A stretch of DNA of 49,453 nucleotides from Legionellaceae bacterium (GCA_030148065.1 JASBUC010000033.1:1-49453), one strand, 5' to 3'. Counted from the stretch's first letter, positions 1 through 9,119 are shown. Program-made: numbers and translations. The notes: generated by a model from the sequence alone, not told the origin.

Positions 1-1
1 G

Positions 2-94
2 TCCAAAGCCATCCAGCAAAAGCACATCAAACATTGTATGCTAGCAGATCCGGCTTATGGGGAGGGGGTCTCCAAAGCACTGGGGGTGAGTTAG
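2..94 (+). CDS. Catalase, C-terminal fragment (gene starts before the window)
   Basis: Reading frame 2 is open from the window edge to a TAG at 92-94 and encodes about 30 residues ending in LADPAYGEGVSKALGVS. Haem catalases of the small-subunit type commonly end in a helix of the form ADPxYGxxVAxALGL, and the preceding IQQKHIKH resembles the usual IQxRQIxHF stretch. This is therefore most likely the last exon-free end of a catalase gene (hydrogen peroxide to water and oxygen, cytoplasmic). Only the tail is visible, so the haem ligand and catalytic residues cannot be checked. The call rests on one short motif. Confidence 0.65.
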   Translation, partial: SKAIQQKHIKHCMLADPAYGEGVSKALGVS

Positions 95-259
95 GAGTAG
101 CTTTCAAGTACGGGATGTTTTTGGCGCCTCTTGAATTAAAATGACTCGAATGAGTGCTCATCTTTACAGAAATTTCGTTTTGAGCATAAAAAGTTGATAT
201 TTTCAGCTAGGATTAGAACTGGATGGTTAATGGTTAAGAGTTTATAAGTGAGGAAGGAT

Positions 260-2371
260 ATGAAAGGACTCGTTGGTATTATTTTGCTGGGGCTTTCTGG
301 TGTCTTACATGCAGGAACCCCGTGGGTGGTGGCCGATCCCTACACAGGCGACTTTCCCATGCAGTACAAGATAAATGACGGGGCGTTTGAAACGGCCTCT
401 AAAAACCCCATCATTTTGCCAGCAAGTGATGATTTTACGCTTACTCTAAAGAACTCTAGAGCAAGTTGTACAGCGCTCATCAAAAGCGGCCAGTTTGATC
501 CTAGCAGTAGTACCTGTAAGCCAATTTTACCGGTGCAATCAAACACCCTTGCTTTTACAAATACCCATGGCATTAAGCCGCCGGCTTTCGGTATGACCAT
601 TACCATGCCGATTGATACAGCCAATCGAGTGGTGAAAGTGACTGGCTGTAAAAAAGCACTCACCATTAACACCAGCGACAGCATCCAAGGATTTTGTGAG
701 CTGGGTAAAATGCCAACGGGCTCTATGACCCTCAACTTTGAGCAAACTTCGCCGAGTAGTGACTCTTGCAAAGTGGTCTTTTATGACAACTTTATTGACA
801 ACAACGAGAGCACTTGCCAGCAGTTTAATTATGACAACACAAAAACGGTTTTAGCGTTCAATAATAAGATGGGAGTCAAACCCATTCGTTATTCGAACAA
901 GGTAAATCCTGCAGGCAACGCAACTCGCACCATTACCTTTAAAAACAGTTGCCAACAAACGCTGTGGTTTAACATGGTCTCAGGAACTGCTGGTGCTGCC
1001 CAATATATTGGCCATAAGGCCGTTGGTGGTCTAAAGTGCACCATCGATGCCAATGGCGATGAGCATTTAATTAGTGATGCCAGCAAAACTTGCCCCAATG
1101 GTACCATCTGCCGTTTTTCAAGCTACGACAGTACAGGAACTGCCAATTATTTTTGCTATTTTGAGTCAGCGAAAGTGACCAACCCTGATGCAAACCCTCT
1201 AAAGCGCACAAGAATTGCAGCTGGCAGTTCAAAAGAAGTCACCGTGCCAATCTATGATGATAATAACATCATCTTTAGTGGCGGGGCCTCTGCCCGTTAT
1301 GGTTGTGAGAAGGCCGATGGCAGTCCCACTCATTGCGCAATGGGAAATTGTAATGATGATAATAACAGCATGAGCTGTCAGTACACCAAAGGCACTGAAG
1401 ATGGGGCAACCATTGCAGAGTTTACTCTGCAGCGCAATGACAAGGATTATTACGACATTAGCATCATCAACGGAGCGCACTTACCCATTAGCATGTACCC
1501 AGAAAGCACGAGTAATTTTGAGCCTTACCAAGCAGGAGGCTCACCGAAAGGGTATTGGTGTACAAACCCAGGCTCGCCCAACCCTAAAGGTAAGGAAGAT
1601 GGCATTCAAGCTTGCAAGTGGGGCTTTGATGTTAGTGCAGAGCCTGAAGGGCCTCTCTATTATGTGAACGTTGCTGCCCAAGAGAACATAACAAAAGTAA
1701 CCGATCTAAAAACCTGCAGCAGCAAGGGCGATTGTGATTCTGGGGAGTATTGTGGCATTTCCCTGCCCTGGGTGAAAAATAACATAGGTCTCATTAAAGA
1801 TGCCTTTAAGAAAGGCTCTTGGAATAGCCTACCCTTTATGTGCGGTAAATTACTTGGGGTTGATACGGCTGTGAATCTTTGTTCTCAGTTTTCCTTGGTG
1901 CCAGAGCTTGCTAAGGGAGGCACTCCGTTTAATTGTCAAAAGAGTTTGCCCGAAGCTTATAGTGGGGTGCCGTTAAGCCTCATGAATCTCTATCTCTGCA
2001 ATGGCCCAACCGATAATTGCGTCAAAGGACAGTCTAGTTATAAAGAGTCTAAAAAGGTTTGTTGTGGTTGTTCGGTGTGGAGTAAAACCTTTAGCACCCC
2101 CATTCCTTATGAAGCAGGGGCTTGCCAATTTAACAGCACCTGCCCAAAGGAAGAAAAATTCTGTAATACTAATAAAACCTGGAACAACGAGGTTGAGCCC
2201 AAACTTCGCTTTTTAAAGCGAGGCTGCCCCAGTGCTTATGTGTATCAATTTGATGATGCGACTTCTACCTTTACTTGTAAGAGCAAAACTTCAACAAGCA
2301 AAGACTACAACAGCCTCAATTACGTGATTGAGTTTTGTCCAGGTAGCAGTAATTTAAGTGTAACGCCTTAG
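260..2371 (+). CDS. Secreted thaumatin-like domain protein with duplicated N-terminal module
   Basis: A 703-aa Cys-rich exported protein. The frame opens at GTG 248, but ATG 260 is preferred because GAGGA lies about 5 bases upstream and it begins a clean signal peptide (MKGLVGIILLGLSGVLHA). Residues about 20-210 contain two similar modules, each with a phrase like LAFxNxxGxKP. Thaumatin hallmarks follow: TITFKNSCQQTLWF opens the domain, ATIAEFTLQRNDKDYYDIS and INGAHLPISMYP form the central signature, and RFLKRGCPSAYVYQFDD with STFTC and the final EFCPG close it. Several hundred residues of additional Cys-rich sequence sit between the central and closing signatures. Thaumatin-like proteins bind or cleave glucans or act as defence proteins in eukaryotes; bacterial members are scattered. 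The exact substrate is unknown. It is transcribed away from the neighbouring minus-strand operon and appears monocistronic. Confidence 0.85.
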   Translation: MKGLVGIILLGLSGVLHAGTPWVVADPYTGDFPMQYKINDGAFETASKNPIILPASDDFTLTLKNSRASCTALIKSGQFDPSSSTCKPILPVQSNTLAFTNTHGIKPPAFGMTITMPIDTANRVVKVTGCKKALTINTSDSIQGFCELGKMPTGSMTLNFEQTSPSSDSCKVVFYDNFIDNNESTCQQFNYDNTKTVLAFNNKMGVKPIRYSNKVNPAGNATRTITFKNSCQQTLWFNMVSGTAGAAQYIGHKAVGGLKCTIDANGDEHLISDASKTCPNGTICRFSSYDSTGTANYFCYFESAKVTNPDANPLKRTRIAAGSSKEVTVPIYDDNNIIFSGGASARYGCEKADGSPTHCAMGNCNDDNNSMSCQYTKGTEDGATIAEFTLQRNDKDYYDISIINGAHLPISMYPESTSNFEPYQAGGSPKGYWCTNPGSPNPKGKEDGIQACKWGFDVSAEPEGPLYYVNVAAQENITKVTDLKTCSSKGDCDSGEYCGISLPWVKNNIGLIKDAFKKGSWNSLPFMCGKLLGVDTAVNLCSQFSLVPELAKGGTPFNCQKSLPEAYSGVPLSLMNLYLCNGPTDNCVKGQSSYKESKKVCCGCSVWSKTFSTPIPYEAGACQFNSTCPKEEKFCNTNKTWNNEVEPKLRFLKRGCPSAYVYQFDDATSTFTCKSKTSTSKDYNSLNYVIEFCPGSSNLSVTP

Positions 2372-2474
2372 CTCGCTTAAGGGCTTTGGTGTTATATACC
2401 CAAACTAGTTCATAGTGGGGAAGGGGCTTTACCAAGGATCACTGGATAAAAGTAAGGCCCTATTGGAAATGCAA

Positions 2475-3563
2475 CTATAAGCTTAGCTTGTAGACCACAG
2501 AGTCTACCCGAAAGCGAATGTCTTCACTTAAGCTGTTGGCAACCACCAGGTAGTGATTTCCCTCTTCACTAAAGGTTTTAGCTTCCGTGCCGCCAAAGGT
2601 CGGATACTCTGCAACCTGGATAAATTGACCCTCTTGCCACTTAAAAATTTGAGAGTCTTGTTTGCTTATTGGTCTTTCTCGTTTGCCGGTAATGAAATTG
2701 GTCTTAAAGAGATAATGGTTGCCATTAAGCTTGGCATGATGAAAGCTTCGAGTGCCGGGTGCTTTAAATTTTTGATATTCACTAAAGCGTTTACCATCCC
2801 ATTTATAGAGCACACTCTCATCTAAGAGATTGGCAAAAGCAAGGTAGTGTTCTCCCGCAATAGAGAAATAGCAAAAGCCGCGACCCCCGCCATGCTCTGC
2901 AAAACTCTCTACAAGTTCAAACTGATTGTTTTGCCACTTATAGAGTCTAGAGCTTTGTACATTATCGCCAATGGCTAAGAAATGCTGCTGATTAAAGCTA
3001 AACGTTGAGGCATCATAACCCCAAACGCTAGGTAGCGATTGCATCAAATTAAATGTATTATTTTGCCAGCGATAGAGGCGATTAAAAAACGTTTTCTCTT
3101 TGTCGTTTTCACTCTCAAGCACGCCTTCTGAAATTAATAAAAGTGATTGGCCCTCGATGTTCATAAAACAAGTGCTTTTAGCAGCAATGCTGTCAATTAG
3201 TTGGCTTAGTTCAAAACGCTCCCCATTCCAACAAAAGACTTGGCTTGGCACGTTGGTTTCAAAGTTGGGCATTTGGCCTTTTCGAATGTTGGCAATGGCA
3301 AGATAAGGCCTTTGTTCTATAAGACCAAACGCGATGTGCTCGCCACCATGCACGGACAACTCTTGAAAAGGCTGAAATGCGCCATTTTGCCAACAAAAAA
3401 TAGAAGCTTTAGTATCACTGTTGCCACCATTCATATTTGCAAGAGAGCCTTCTATGTCTTCAGCAAGCTGCGGTAGTGCTGCATAGAGTGTTTGCTCAAT
3501 TCTAAAAAGTTCAACAGAGCGTGCGCCAGAGGTTGGCAATCCTTGTATTTTTGTAAGTTTCAT
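2475..3563 (-). CDS. EAR (EPTP)-repeat seven-bladed beta-propeller protein
   Basis: This 362-aa protein has no signal peptide or membrane segment. It is built from roughly 45-50 residue repeats, each with an aromatic strand such as SIFCWQNGAF, QVFCWNGERF, RLYRWQNNTF, RLYKWQNNQF, VLYKWDGKRF and QIFKWQEGQF, followed by a strand such as GEHYLAFAN or GNHYLVVAN. This is the pattern of EAR/EPTP repeats known from animal LGI1 and TSPEAR, which fold into seven-bladed propellers. Six full blades are visible, and the final VVYKLSL could close the ring with the N-terminal strand. The protein probably binds a protein or glycan; no catalytic motif is evident. It is the last gene of a minus-strand operon, 12 bases after the 409-aa gene. 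Confidence 0.8.
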   Translation of the reverse strand: MKLTKIQGLPTSGARSVELFRIEQTLYAALPQLAEDIEGSLANMNGGNSDTKASIFCWQNGAFQPFQELSVHGGEHIAFGLIEQRPYLAIANIRKGQMPNFETNVPSQVFCWNGERFELSQLIDSIAAKSTCFMNIEGQSLLLISEGVLESENDKEKTFFNRLYRWQNNTFNLMQSLPSVWGYDASTFSFNQQHFLAIGDNVQSSRLYKWQNNQFELVESFAEHGGGRGFCYFSIAGEHYLAFANLLDESVLYKWDGKRFSEYQKFKAPGTRSFHHAKLNGNHYLFKTNFITGKRERPISKQDSQIFKWQEGQFIQVAEYPTFGGTEAKTFSEEGNHYLVVANSLSEDIRFRVDSVVYKLSL

Positions 3564-3575
3564 TTATCCCCCCCA

Positions 3576-4805
3576 TTAATCATTAAAGTCTGGCAGGTTT
3601 TGAGGGTAGTCGCTAAAGCCTTCAGGCAGGCCATCAGTGAGGCCTGGGATTGCCATTCTTTCTACTTGCCAGTCTTTGTTCTCTGCTTCTCCAGCAAGCC
3701 AAAACCCAACCGTATTAGAGAGCATTTCTTTTATGTTGCCAGTTGAGAATTTTAGGCGTCGTACGAAGTGATGAATGTCCGATGCTTTGCTAAAGTCATA
3801 ATCGCCTTCAATGGCGATGCGTTTTGGGATTGTGATGTCTGGTACATTGGCAAAGGCCTCATTCATCACCACAGGACGTGAATAAATGGCTCCCCAAACG
3901 CCGGAGGCTAGTGCGTTAAACTGCTCATCACTCATGGTTTTCTCCCCTAGATTATCAAAACAAGGTGCGTAGGGGACGATGAACATGCGCCCTTCATCAA
4001 GCGACTCTCCTGCAATTGATTTTATGAGTGGGAAGAGCCAATTGGAGGTGGCGGTAAGGCCGGCACTGTAGTTGGTGCCGGCAAGGTTTCTAAGTAAGAT
4101 TTTGGCCGATTGCCAATTGATTTCAACCTTGCTTAGAGCGCTGTAGATGTCATAAGCACTTTTTAAGCCAGCCAAAGAAAAGGTTGCAATCATTACCGTG
4201 TTGTAGGGAATGGGAAAGTCGTTCGTTTCGACTTCTAGAAAGTGCTCTAGAATGTGCTCTGTGCAAAAGGCCTCTGGTTCACGCTCGACTCGCTTAAGGT
4301 AGTTACCAGCAAGCCCACAGGCATAATCAACCAGCTTTTTAATAGAGTCTTCTCGTCCTTGCCAGGCAGGGCAGTTTAATTGATGCAGCCAATGTTCGCT
4401 CTCACCCATTCGGTTGATGTCTCTTATAAGCTGTAAGTGCTCCTTCATTGGAGCAATGTGCTCGCGCCATTGCTCATTGCCATATTTTTGCAATACGCCC
4501 AAGTAGGCAATGGCCGGCCCAACATGAGAGAGGCTGGTGACTTCATAGAAGCCGCTGTTTGGGGCGGCGCGGTAATCACCTGAAGTAATAAGCTTATGCG
4601 GTGAGGTGCTGTCATAGACATAAATCCCTTTGGAGTCTGCAACCACTAAAGGGCCATTATCATCGTCTGTGTCTTGCCCTTTTGCCAAGGTATCAGACAA
4701 GTCTTTGGCAATTGCTCGTTGGTTTTTGGGGTAATTGGCATGGCTATAGCCGGTAAAATCATAAAAGAGATCACTGAAGGCTTTGGGGGTTTGGTAATTG
4801 TTCAT
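3576..4805 (-). CDS. Unrecognised 409-aa soluble protein
   Basis: I do not recognise a family. The protein is soluble, with no signal peptide or membrane helix, and appears mostly alpha-helical in the middle (about residues 110-290). Acidic Asp/Asn stretches occur near residue 45 and at the C-terminus (ending NLPDFND). Aromatic-rich segments such as SGFYEVTSLSHVGPAIAYLG and NTVGFWLAGEAENKDW could line a pocket. Its start codon overlaps the stop of the upstream hydrolase-fold gene by four bases (ATGA), and it is followed after 12 bases by the EAR propeller gene, so the three are almost certainly co-translated and probably work together. A role with an enzyme partner is inference only. Confidence 0.75.
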   Translation of the reverse strand: MNNYQTPKAFSDLFYDFTGYSHANYPKNQRAIAKDLSDTLAKGQDTDDDNGPLVVADSKGIYVYDSTSPHKLITSGDYRAAPNSGFYEVTSLSHVGPAIAYLGVLQKYGNEQWREHIAPMKEHLQLIRDINRMGESEHWLHQLNCPAWQGREDSIKKLVDYACGLAGNYLKRVEREPEAFCTEHILEHFLEVETNDFPIPYNTVMIATFSLAGLKSAYDIYSALSKVEINWQSAKILLRNLAGTNYSAGLTATSNWLFPLIKSIAGESLDEGRMFIVPYAPCFDNLGEKTMSDEQFNALASGVWGAIYSRPVVMNEAFANVPDITIPKRIAIEGDYDFSKASDIHHFVRRLKFSTGNIKEMLSNTVGFWLAGEAENKDWQVERMAIPGLTDGLPEGFSDYPQNLPDFND

Positions 4806-5683
4806 CGCTCATCCTTGTTAAAGTCAACGTCTGTGGGAAGGTCAATCTCACAGTGTGGAAAAATAAATTGTTCTATCGTTTGATTAATCAGTCCAGATTT
4901 TGTGGCATAGGCAAAATGGTCGATGTCATTTAATTCAAAGAGCTGGGAATTTTTTATCTGTTGTCTTAGAAAGAGGGCGGTACTTGAGGGAACCTCCTTT
5001 CCTAGGCGGCTGCTAATTAAAAGCGTTGGGGCGCTAATCTTAGACATTAAGGCGCGGTCATCATCATAGGCAATGTTTTCAAAAAAAGCTTTAATGGTCT
5101 TGCGCCCAGAACTTTTGGCAAGCTGTAAATACCAGGTTTTTAATCGCGCTAACTCAGTACCTCCTTGCTCATTCATGGCGGCATTTAAAAGTGCTAGGTA
5201 GATGTCTTCATCATTGTCAGTTTTCTCTATCATCTTAACAGCCTTATTTAAGGCTGTTTGATTAAAACCGCCTTGCCAGTCCTCACGACTTAAAAAGCAG
5301 GGGGATCCATTAATGACAATGAGTTTGCTAATAAGTTCAGGGTAGAGGGCGGCAAAGCGAAGCACGGCATGCCCTGCGGAAGCAAAGCCAACCAGAGTGG
5401 GTTGTTTAAGCTTGCACTCGGTGATGATTGTTTGAAAGTCATCCATGTATAAGTCAGTAACTGATGAATATGAGTCTGGCAGCTTGCTTGAGCAACCATA
5501 GCCTCGTAAGTCAAAAACGGTGTTTTGGGCCTTCGAGTCAAAATAGTTAAGTTGTGGGTACCAAGCCTCCGAGCTAAGTGGTAGACCGTGCACCCAAAGA
5601 ATGGGGTGCTCCCCTTTGCCTGATTGCTTGCAGTAGAGCTCACCTTCTTTTACCTTTACATAAAACGCTTTGTCTAATTCCAT
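4802..5683 (-). CDS. Alpha/beta-hydrolase-fold protein, probably catalytically inactive
   Basis: The 293-aa protein follows the alpha/beta-hydrolase layout: PILWVHGLPLSSEAW is the oxyanion-hole region, VFDLRGYGCSS the next strand and loop, TLVGFASAGHAVLRFAALYP the nucleophile elbow, and NDIDHFAY the histidine loop. Aligned without gaps to the usual LVGxSxGGxxALRxA elbow, the nucleophile position is Ala rather than Ser. The acid position in LLISSRLGKEVP is Gly where family members have Asp. The histidine remains. A one-residue shift would place Ser in the sequence FASAG, so activity cannot be fully excluded. Its SD (AGGAAGGAT) lies in the 40-base gap after the FAD oxidase gene; downstream it overlaps the 409-aa gene by four bases. 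Confidence 0.85.
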   Translation of the reverse strand: MELDKAFYVKVKEGELYCKQSGKGEHPILWVHGLPLSSEAWYPQLNYFDSKAQNTVFDLRGYGCSSKLPDSYSSVTDLYMDDFQTIITECKLKQPTLVGFASAGHAVLRFAALYPELISKLIVINGSPCFLSREDWQGGFNQTALNKAVKMIEKTDNDEDIYLALLNAAMNEQGGTELARLKTWYLQLAKSSGRKTIKAFFENIAYDDDRALMSKISAPTLLISSRLGKEVPSSTALFLRQQIKNSQLFELNDIDHFAYATKSGLINQTIEQFIFPHCEIDLPTDVDFNKDER

Positions 5684-5723
5684 GCTTTAATCCTATCCTT
5701 CCTTGTTTGTTGAAGGTGTTTTC

Positions 5724-7664
5724 TTAGTTATTTCCTGGTTCTTGACCAGGGGCACTCCTTGCTGAAAGTTTATGAATAAAATTCCTTACCAAACGCTCAG
5801 TTTTAGAATGCTTGGTTTTCCAGAGGTAATTTCGTTGGTCTGTAATATCGGGGTATTTTTGTTGTAGTGTTTTTTGAAGATCCTTTAACTTATCTACCCT
5901 GTGTGCTGGTTCATTTGATTGTAGAATCTTTTTGGCTTCTTGATAAAAGTCGATTAGATAATCAATTTTTTGGATGCCGGGTGCAAGATGTGCAAGCGTC
6001 TTTACATGCGTTCTAATTTTTCTAAGCTCTTTGCGTAATGCCCTTTCTTTGGCTGTTCGACCTGGCTCAATGGATGTGTCTTTTAAAAAACGATTAAATT
6101 TTCCAGGTTGTTCAAGCCGCCTTATTTGATCGGCTTGTTGGCTGACTAAGGGTGCATTTCCAGGACATTCACTCTCTAAGAACGCTTGAGCTCCAGTTTG
6201 TACCGTCTGCCATATGTTCTTGCCAGTGTCATTAATAAAGGAGTTTTGTTGATTTAGCTCGACCGCGCCTGTTTTCCCCCAATGCATTCTAGGTTGCATG
6301 TTTGGCTTATTTTTAAAGTACTCAAGCAAGGATTCAATGAAAGGCGTCATTTCATTCAAGTCAAGTCCCATCGAGGCAAAGTCAACGCAGACATCATAGG
6401 CACCTTCTTTACCGAGTTGCCTAGGAAAACGAACAAAGACGGCGGTATTGACCGCATTTGGATGCTCAATAAGCATCTTCTCTAGATGTTTGAAGAAGCC
6501 TTGAACGACCGCTATATGAGTGTAGTTAAAGATTAAACCAGATTCGGTGACTCTGGCGGCCACACTTTTCTCTGGCCCCATGATCTTAGAAACTGGACCC
6601 ACTTCGACTCTATCATCTCTTGCACTCATTACCTCTTGCTTAAATTCACGATGATAAAGGCCCTTAACGATGGAGGCATTTGCAGCGGCTGTTGCAAGCC
6701 TTTCTGTGACAGGCCCTATGTAGTTTTGTGCTTGAAAGGGGTTAGCCTCCTCAAGGTGGCCCTCATCATCTGAAACATATTCAATAACGGTTTGTTTCAC
6801 TTCACGGCATCGGTGGTCCATCATCAGAGTTGATGAGGTTAATCCTTGGCCATTGTGATCAAGGGAGTTTAGAAACTCATCAAAAGGAACAGGTTTTTTT
6901 ACCGTCCGTTGTAGCTTTCTTCTCCCTTGATTGACTTTAATCTCTAGGCTTTTGATGCTGCCGCAGAGTCCAAGGCTTGGTCCTTCAACCAGACGCCGAA
7001 AGTTCTCTTTTTCGTCCTTTTTCTCTCGGTGATAAGTCTTCTCCTCGCCATTTGGTAAAATGACGGTGACTGCTTGCACAAGATCGGCAAGGTAGCCCTG
7101 TGAGGAATGGCTTTGGGTAGAAAGCCCTCCAGCAAAGCTCATAAATGGCAAACAGCCACTAAGGGCATCACTGTGAAGTCCTTGGGTATTGAGTTTGTCA
7201 TTTAATTCAGTGAGCATGATGTTGCCAGGAATGCGCACTATTGTCTCGGTTGAGGCAGTCTCTTGCTCTGTTGGAACCTGGGTGATGGATGGCGCCTCGC
7301 TACATTGAATCAGTAAATCAACCCCGTTCCATAATTTGCCAATGGAGAAGGATTGGTTGTTTGGTTCTCGCCCACCTGCAATGTCTTGTGCTCTGATGTT
7401 AGGGCACGTTCTCGCAAGGAACCCACGTAACGCTTTTAGCTGCTCATAATTATTACACCGTATAAGATGTGGCCTGCGTGCACCAAGTGAGAGCCCCCCA
7501 GTTCTAGAAATGGGCCTTTGCTGGCTTATTTGTAAGCTATTTTTTCTACAAAACTCTCTTAAATCAGAAAGCGCACCGCTGGTTAGGCTTCTAGCATCCC
7601 TGGCATCGGCTCTATCCTCAGCTGAAAGAGTTGTGTTCTTGGTTTTAGGCGAGTCTGGACCCAT
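5724..7664 (-). CDS. FAD-binding oxidoreductase of the aldonolactone/sugar oxidase type
   Basis: Residues about 60-250 form a PCMH-type FAD-binding domain: PHLIRCNNYEQLKALRGFL, then IPGNIMLTELNDKLNTQGL, SFAGGLSTQSH and GLCGSIKSLEIKV, matching the flavin-contacting segments of gulonolactone and aldonolactone oxidases. The C-terminal substrate domain carries the family signature HWGK within MQPRMHWGKTG (about residues 455-465). These enzymes oxidise sugar lactones or alditols with oxygen or another acceptor. The first 50 residues are polar and the last 150 form a basic, probably helical extension not usual for the family, which makes the protein longer than typical members. No signal peptide is seen. 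It is the first gene of the minus-strand operon with the hydrolase-like, 409-aa and EAR genes. The true substrate is unknown. Confidence 0.8.
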   Translation of the reverse strand: MGPDSPKTKNTTLSAEDRADARDARSLTSGALSDLREFCRKNSLQISQQRPISRTGGLSLGARRPHLIRCNNYEQLKALRGFLARTCPNIRAQDIAGGREPNNQSFSIGKLWNGVDLLIQCSEAPSITQVPTEQETASTETIVRIPGNIMLTELNDKLNTQGLHSDALSGCLPFMSFAGGLSTQSHSSQGYLADLVQAVTVILPNGEEKTYHREKKDEKENFRRLVEGPSLGLCGSIKSLEIKVNQGRRKLQRTVKKPVPFDEFLNSLDHNGQGLTSSTLMMDHRCREVKQTVIEYVSDDEGHLEEANPFQAQNYIGPVTERLATAAANASIVKGLYHREFKQEVMSARDDRVEVGPVSKIMGPEKSVAARVTESGLIFNYTHIAVVQGFFKHLEKMLIEHPNAVNTAVFVRFPRQLGKEGAYDVCVDFASMGLDLNEMTPFIESLLEYFKNKPNMQPRMHWGKTGAVELNQQNSFINDTGKNIWQTVQTGAQAFLESECPGNAPLVSQQADQIRRLEQPGKFNRFLKDTSIEPGRTAKERALRKELRKIRTHVKTLAHLAPGIQKIDYLIDFYQEAKKILQSNEPAHRVDKLKDLQKTLQQKYPDITDQRNYLWKTKHSKTERLVRNFIHKLSARSAPGQEPGNN

Positions 7665-7733
7665 GGCGTCTAAAAATAGTTTCCATAGGTTAACTATAGA
7701 ACACTTTGTGGTTCTTTGTGCGCTCTTTGCTTT

Positions 7734-9119
7734 TTAGCGCATCGTGAGCGGCTTGCTGTTAAAAAGCTGGGCTGGCCAATCATAGGGGGTAACATCTTCA
7801 AGTGGTGAGTCCATCGCTCGTACGTTGCCGCCAATGCCTGAGTTATTGAGGGCAAGGTTTGCCGACCAAGTCATTATTCCATCGATTTTAACCCCTGTGG
7901 CGAGTAGGGCTGGATCGTTTTGTAGTAATGCCCAAAATGCTTGTATGGACTCTTTAGCAACTCCTGGGTTATTAAGAGACGGTGCACCTCCTGTGTCTGT
8001 TTGATGATTATTTGTTTGTGATAAGACGCCAATGTTTAAAGAGGTATTGGGGCCAATGGCTCCGGTCTCTTTTAGTTTTTTTAGCATGTCGATAACCTGA
8101 AAGCCATAAGTAAATGTGCCATTACTTTCGCCATTTGGTAGGTTGCGGGCACCATCATCGTTATAAAACTGGGGATTAATCTCATCAAAATAGACCTTTT
8201 GCGCGGCCATTTTTTGCAGGACGACTCCCATAAAGCCAAGTCCTTCTGAGTTATTCCAATCGCAATACTTTTTAAGACAACTTATGTCACTGGCTCGCGG
8301 CGACGTTGAGAGAATGGCACTTGGTTGCAGCGTTTTAAAGCGCACCATCGCGCGCACGAGGTTCTCAAGCGCTTTATTTTTATCTTGGTCGGTACATATC
8401 TCATTGGCACAACCGAGTCCATAGAGGGTTTCTAAATCTATGTCGATGCCATCATAGAGTCGAACCCCTTTAACCTTAAGTTGCATGATGTTTGACATGG
8501 CGATGGCAAAGGCATCTGGATCTTCTAAGAGCGCGGCCCAAGCAGGTTTTGAGGGCGGGGCGGGCATGATGGGGGTTGCTTCTGCTGAGCCGCCCATGTT
8601 CCAGCCACCAATGCCTGCAAGCAGTTTTATTTTCTGATGGGTAATCGTATTCTTGCTAATTTTTTCAATGTCTGATCGAAGCTTACTAATGACGCCAGGG
8701 CCTGATGTGTGCAGCGACGTCCAGTAGTTGTTATAAGCATCACCCGCACTCGCTGGGGCATCAATGCCTTGATAGTTTAGCCAAAACGCCTCATCAAGCG
8801 TGTTACTTGTACCAGGTCCTGGGGCATTTACCACCCCAAAGCATGCAGGAATTGGACTGCCAAGCCCAGGTTTGCCGCTGCCATCTCCCCAGCAAAAAGG
8901 GTAGTTAGTCCAAAAGGCATCGACTAAAATGGTGTAACCTGAGTGTGCGAGATCTTCATCTTTCCCATTAAAAAACCACGTTTCATTCGAGTCAAAGGAT
9001 TGAAAAAAGCCAATCACGTTTTTGGGTGGCTTAATCGCCGTTGGCGTGGTTGCAAAAGCGCTGCTGCTTATTGCAAGCAGGCATGACAAAAGAAGAGGGG
9101 GGATGCGATTTCTAAGCAT
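7734..9119 (-). CDS. Secreted glycoside hydrolase family 18 chitinase
   Basis: The 461-aa protein begins with a signal peptide (MLRNRIPPLLLSCLLAISSSAFA). It contains the GH18 catalytic motif DGIDIDLE at about residues 222-229; in this family the last Glu is the acid/base of substrate-assisted chitin hydrolysis. Other GH18 features are KLLAGIGGWNMGGS on strand 3, INPQFYNDDG near strand 6, and a late Trp strand DGIMTWSANLAL. All catalytic positions appear intact. It should cleave chitin or chito-oligosaccharides outside the cell or in the periplasm. No carbohydrate-binding module is visible. It is divergent from the EEP gene, with 156 bases between their starts. Confidence 0.92.
   Translation of the reverse strand: MLRNRIPPLLLSCLLAISSSAFATTPTAIKPPKNVIGFFQSFDSNETWFFNGKDEDLAHSGYTILVDAFWTNYPFCWGDGSGKPGLGSPIPACFGVVNAPGPGTSNTLDEAFWLNYQGIDAPASAGDAYNNYWTSLHTSGPGVISKLRSDIEKISKNTITHQKIKLLAGIGGWNMGGSAEATPIMPAPPSKPAWAALLEDPDAFAIAMSNIMQLKVKGVRLYDGIDIDLETLYGLGCANEICTDQDKNKALENLVRAMVRFKTLQPSAILSTSPRASDISCLKKYCDWNNSEGLGFMGVVLQKMAAQKVYFDEINPQFYNDDGARNLPNGESNGTFTYGFQVIDMLKKLKETGAIGPNTSLNIGVLSQTNNHQTDTGGAPSLNNPGVAKESIQAFWALLQNDPALLATGVKIDGIMTWSANLALNNSGIGGNVRAMDSPLEDVTPYDWPAQLFNSKPLTMR

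Noticed and set aside
340-771. 143-codon minus-strand frame opposite the thaumatin-like gene
   Set aside because: The plus-strand gene has a signal peptide and clear domain signatures; the reverse frame has none.
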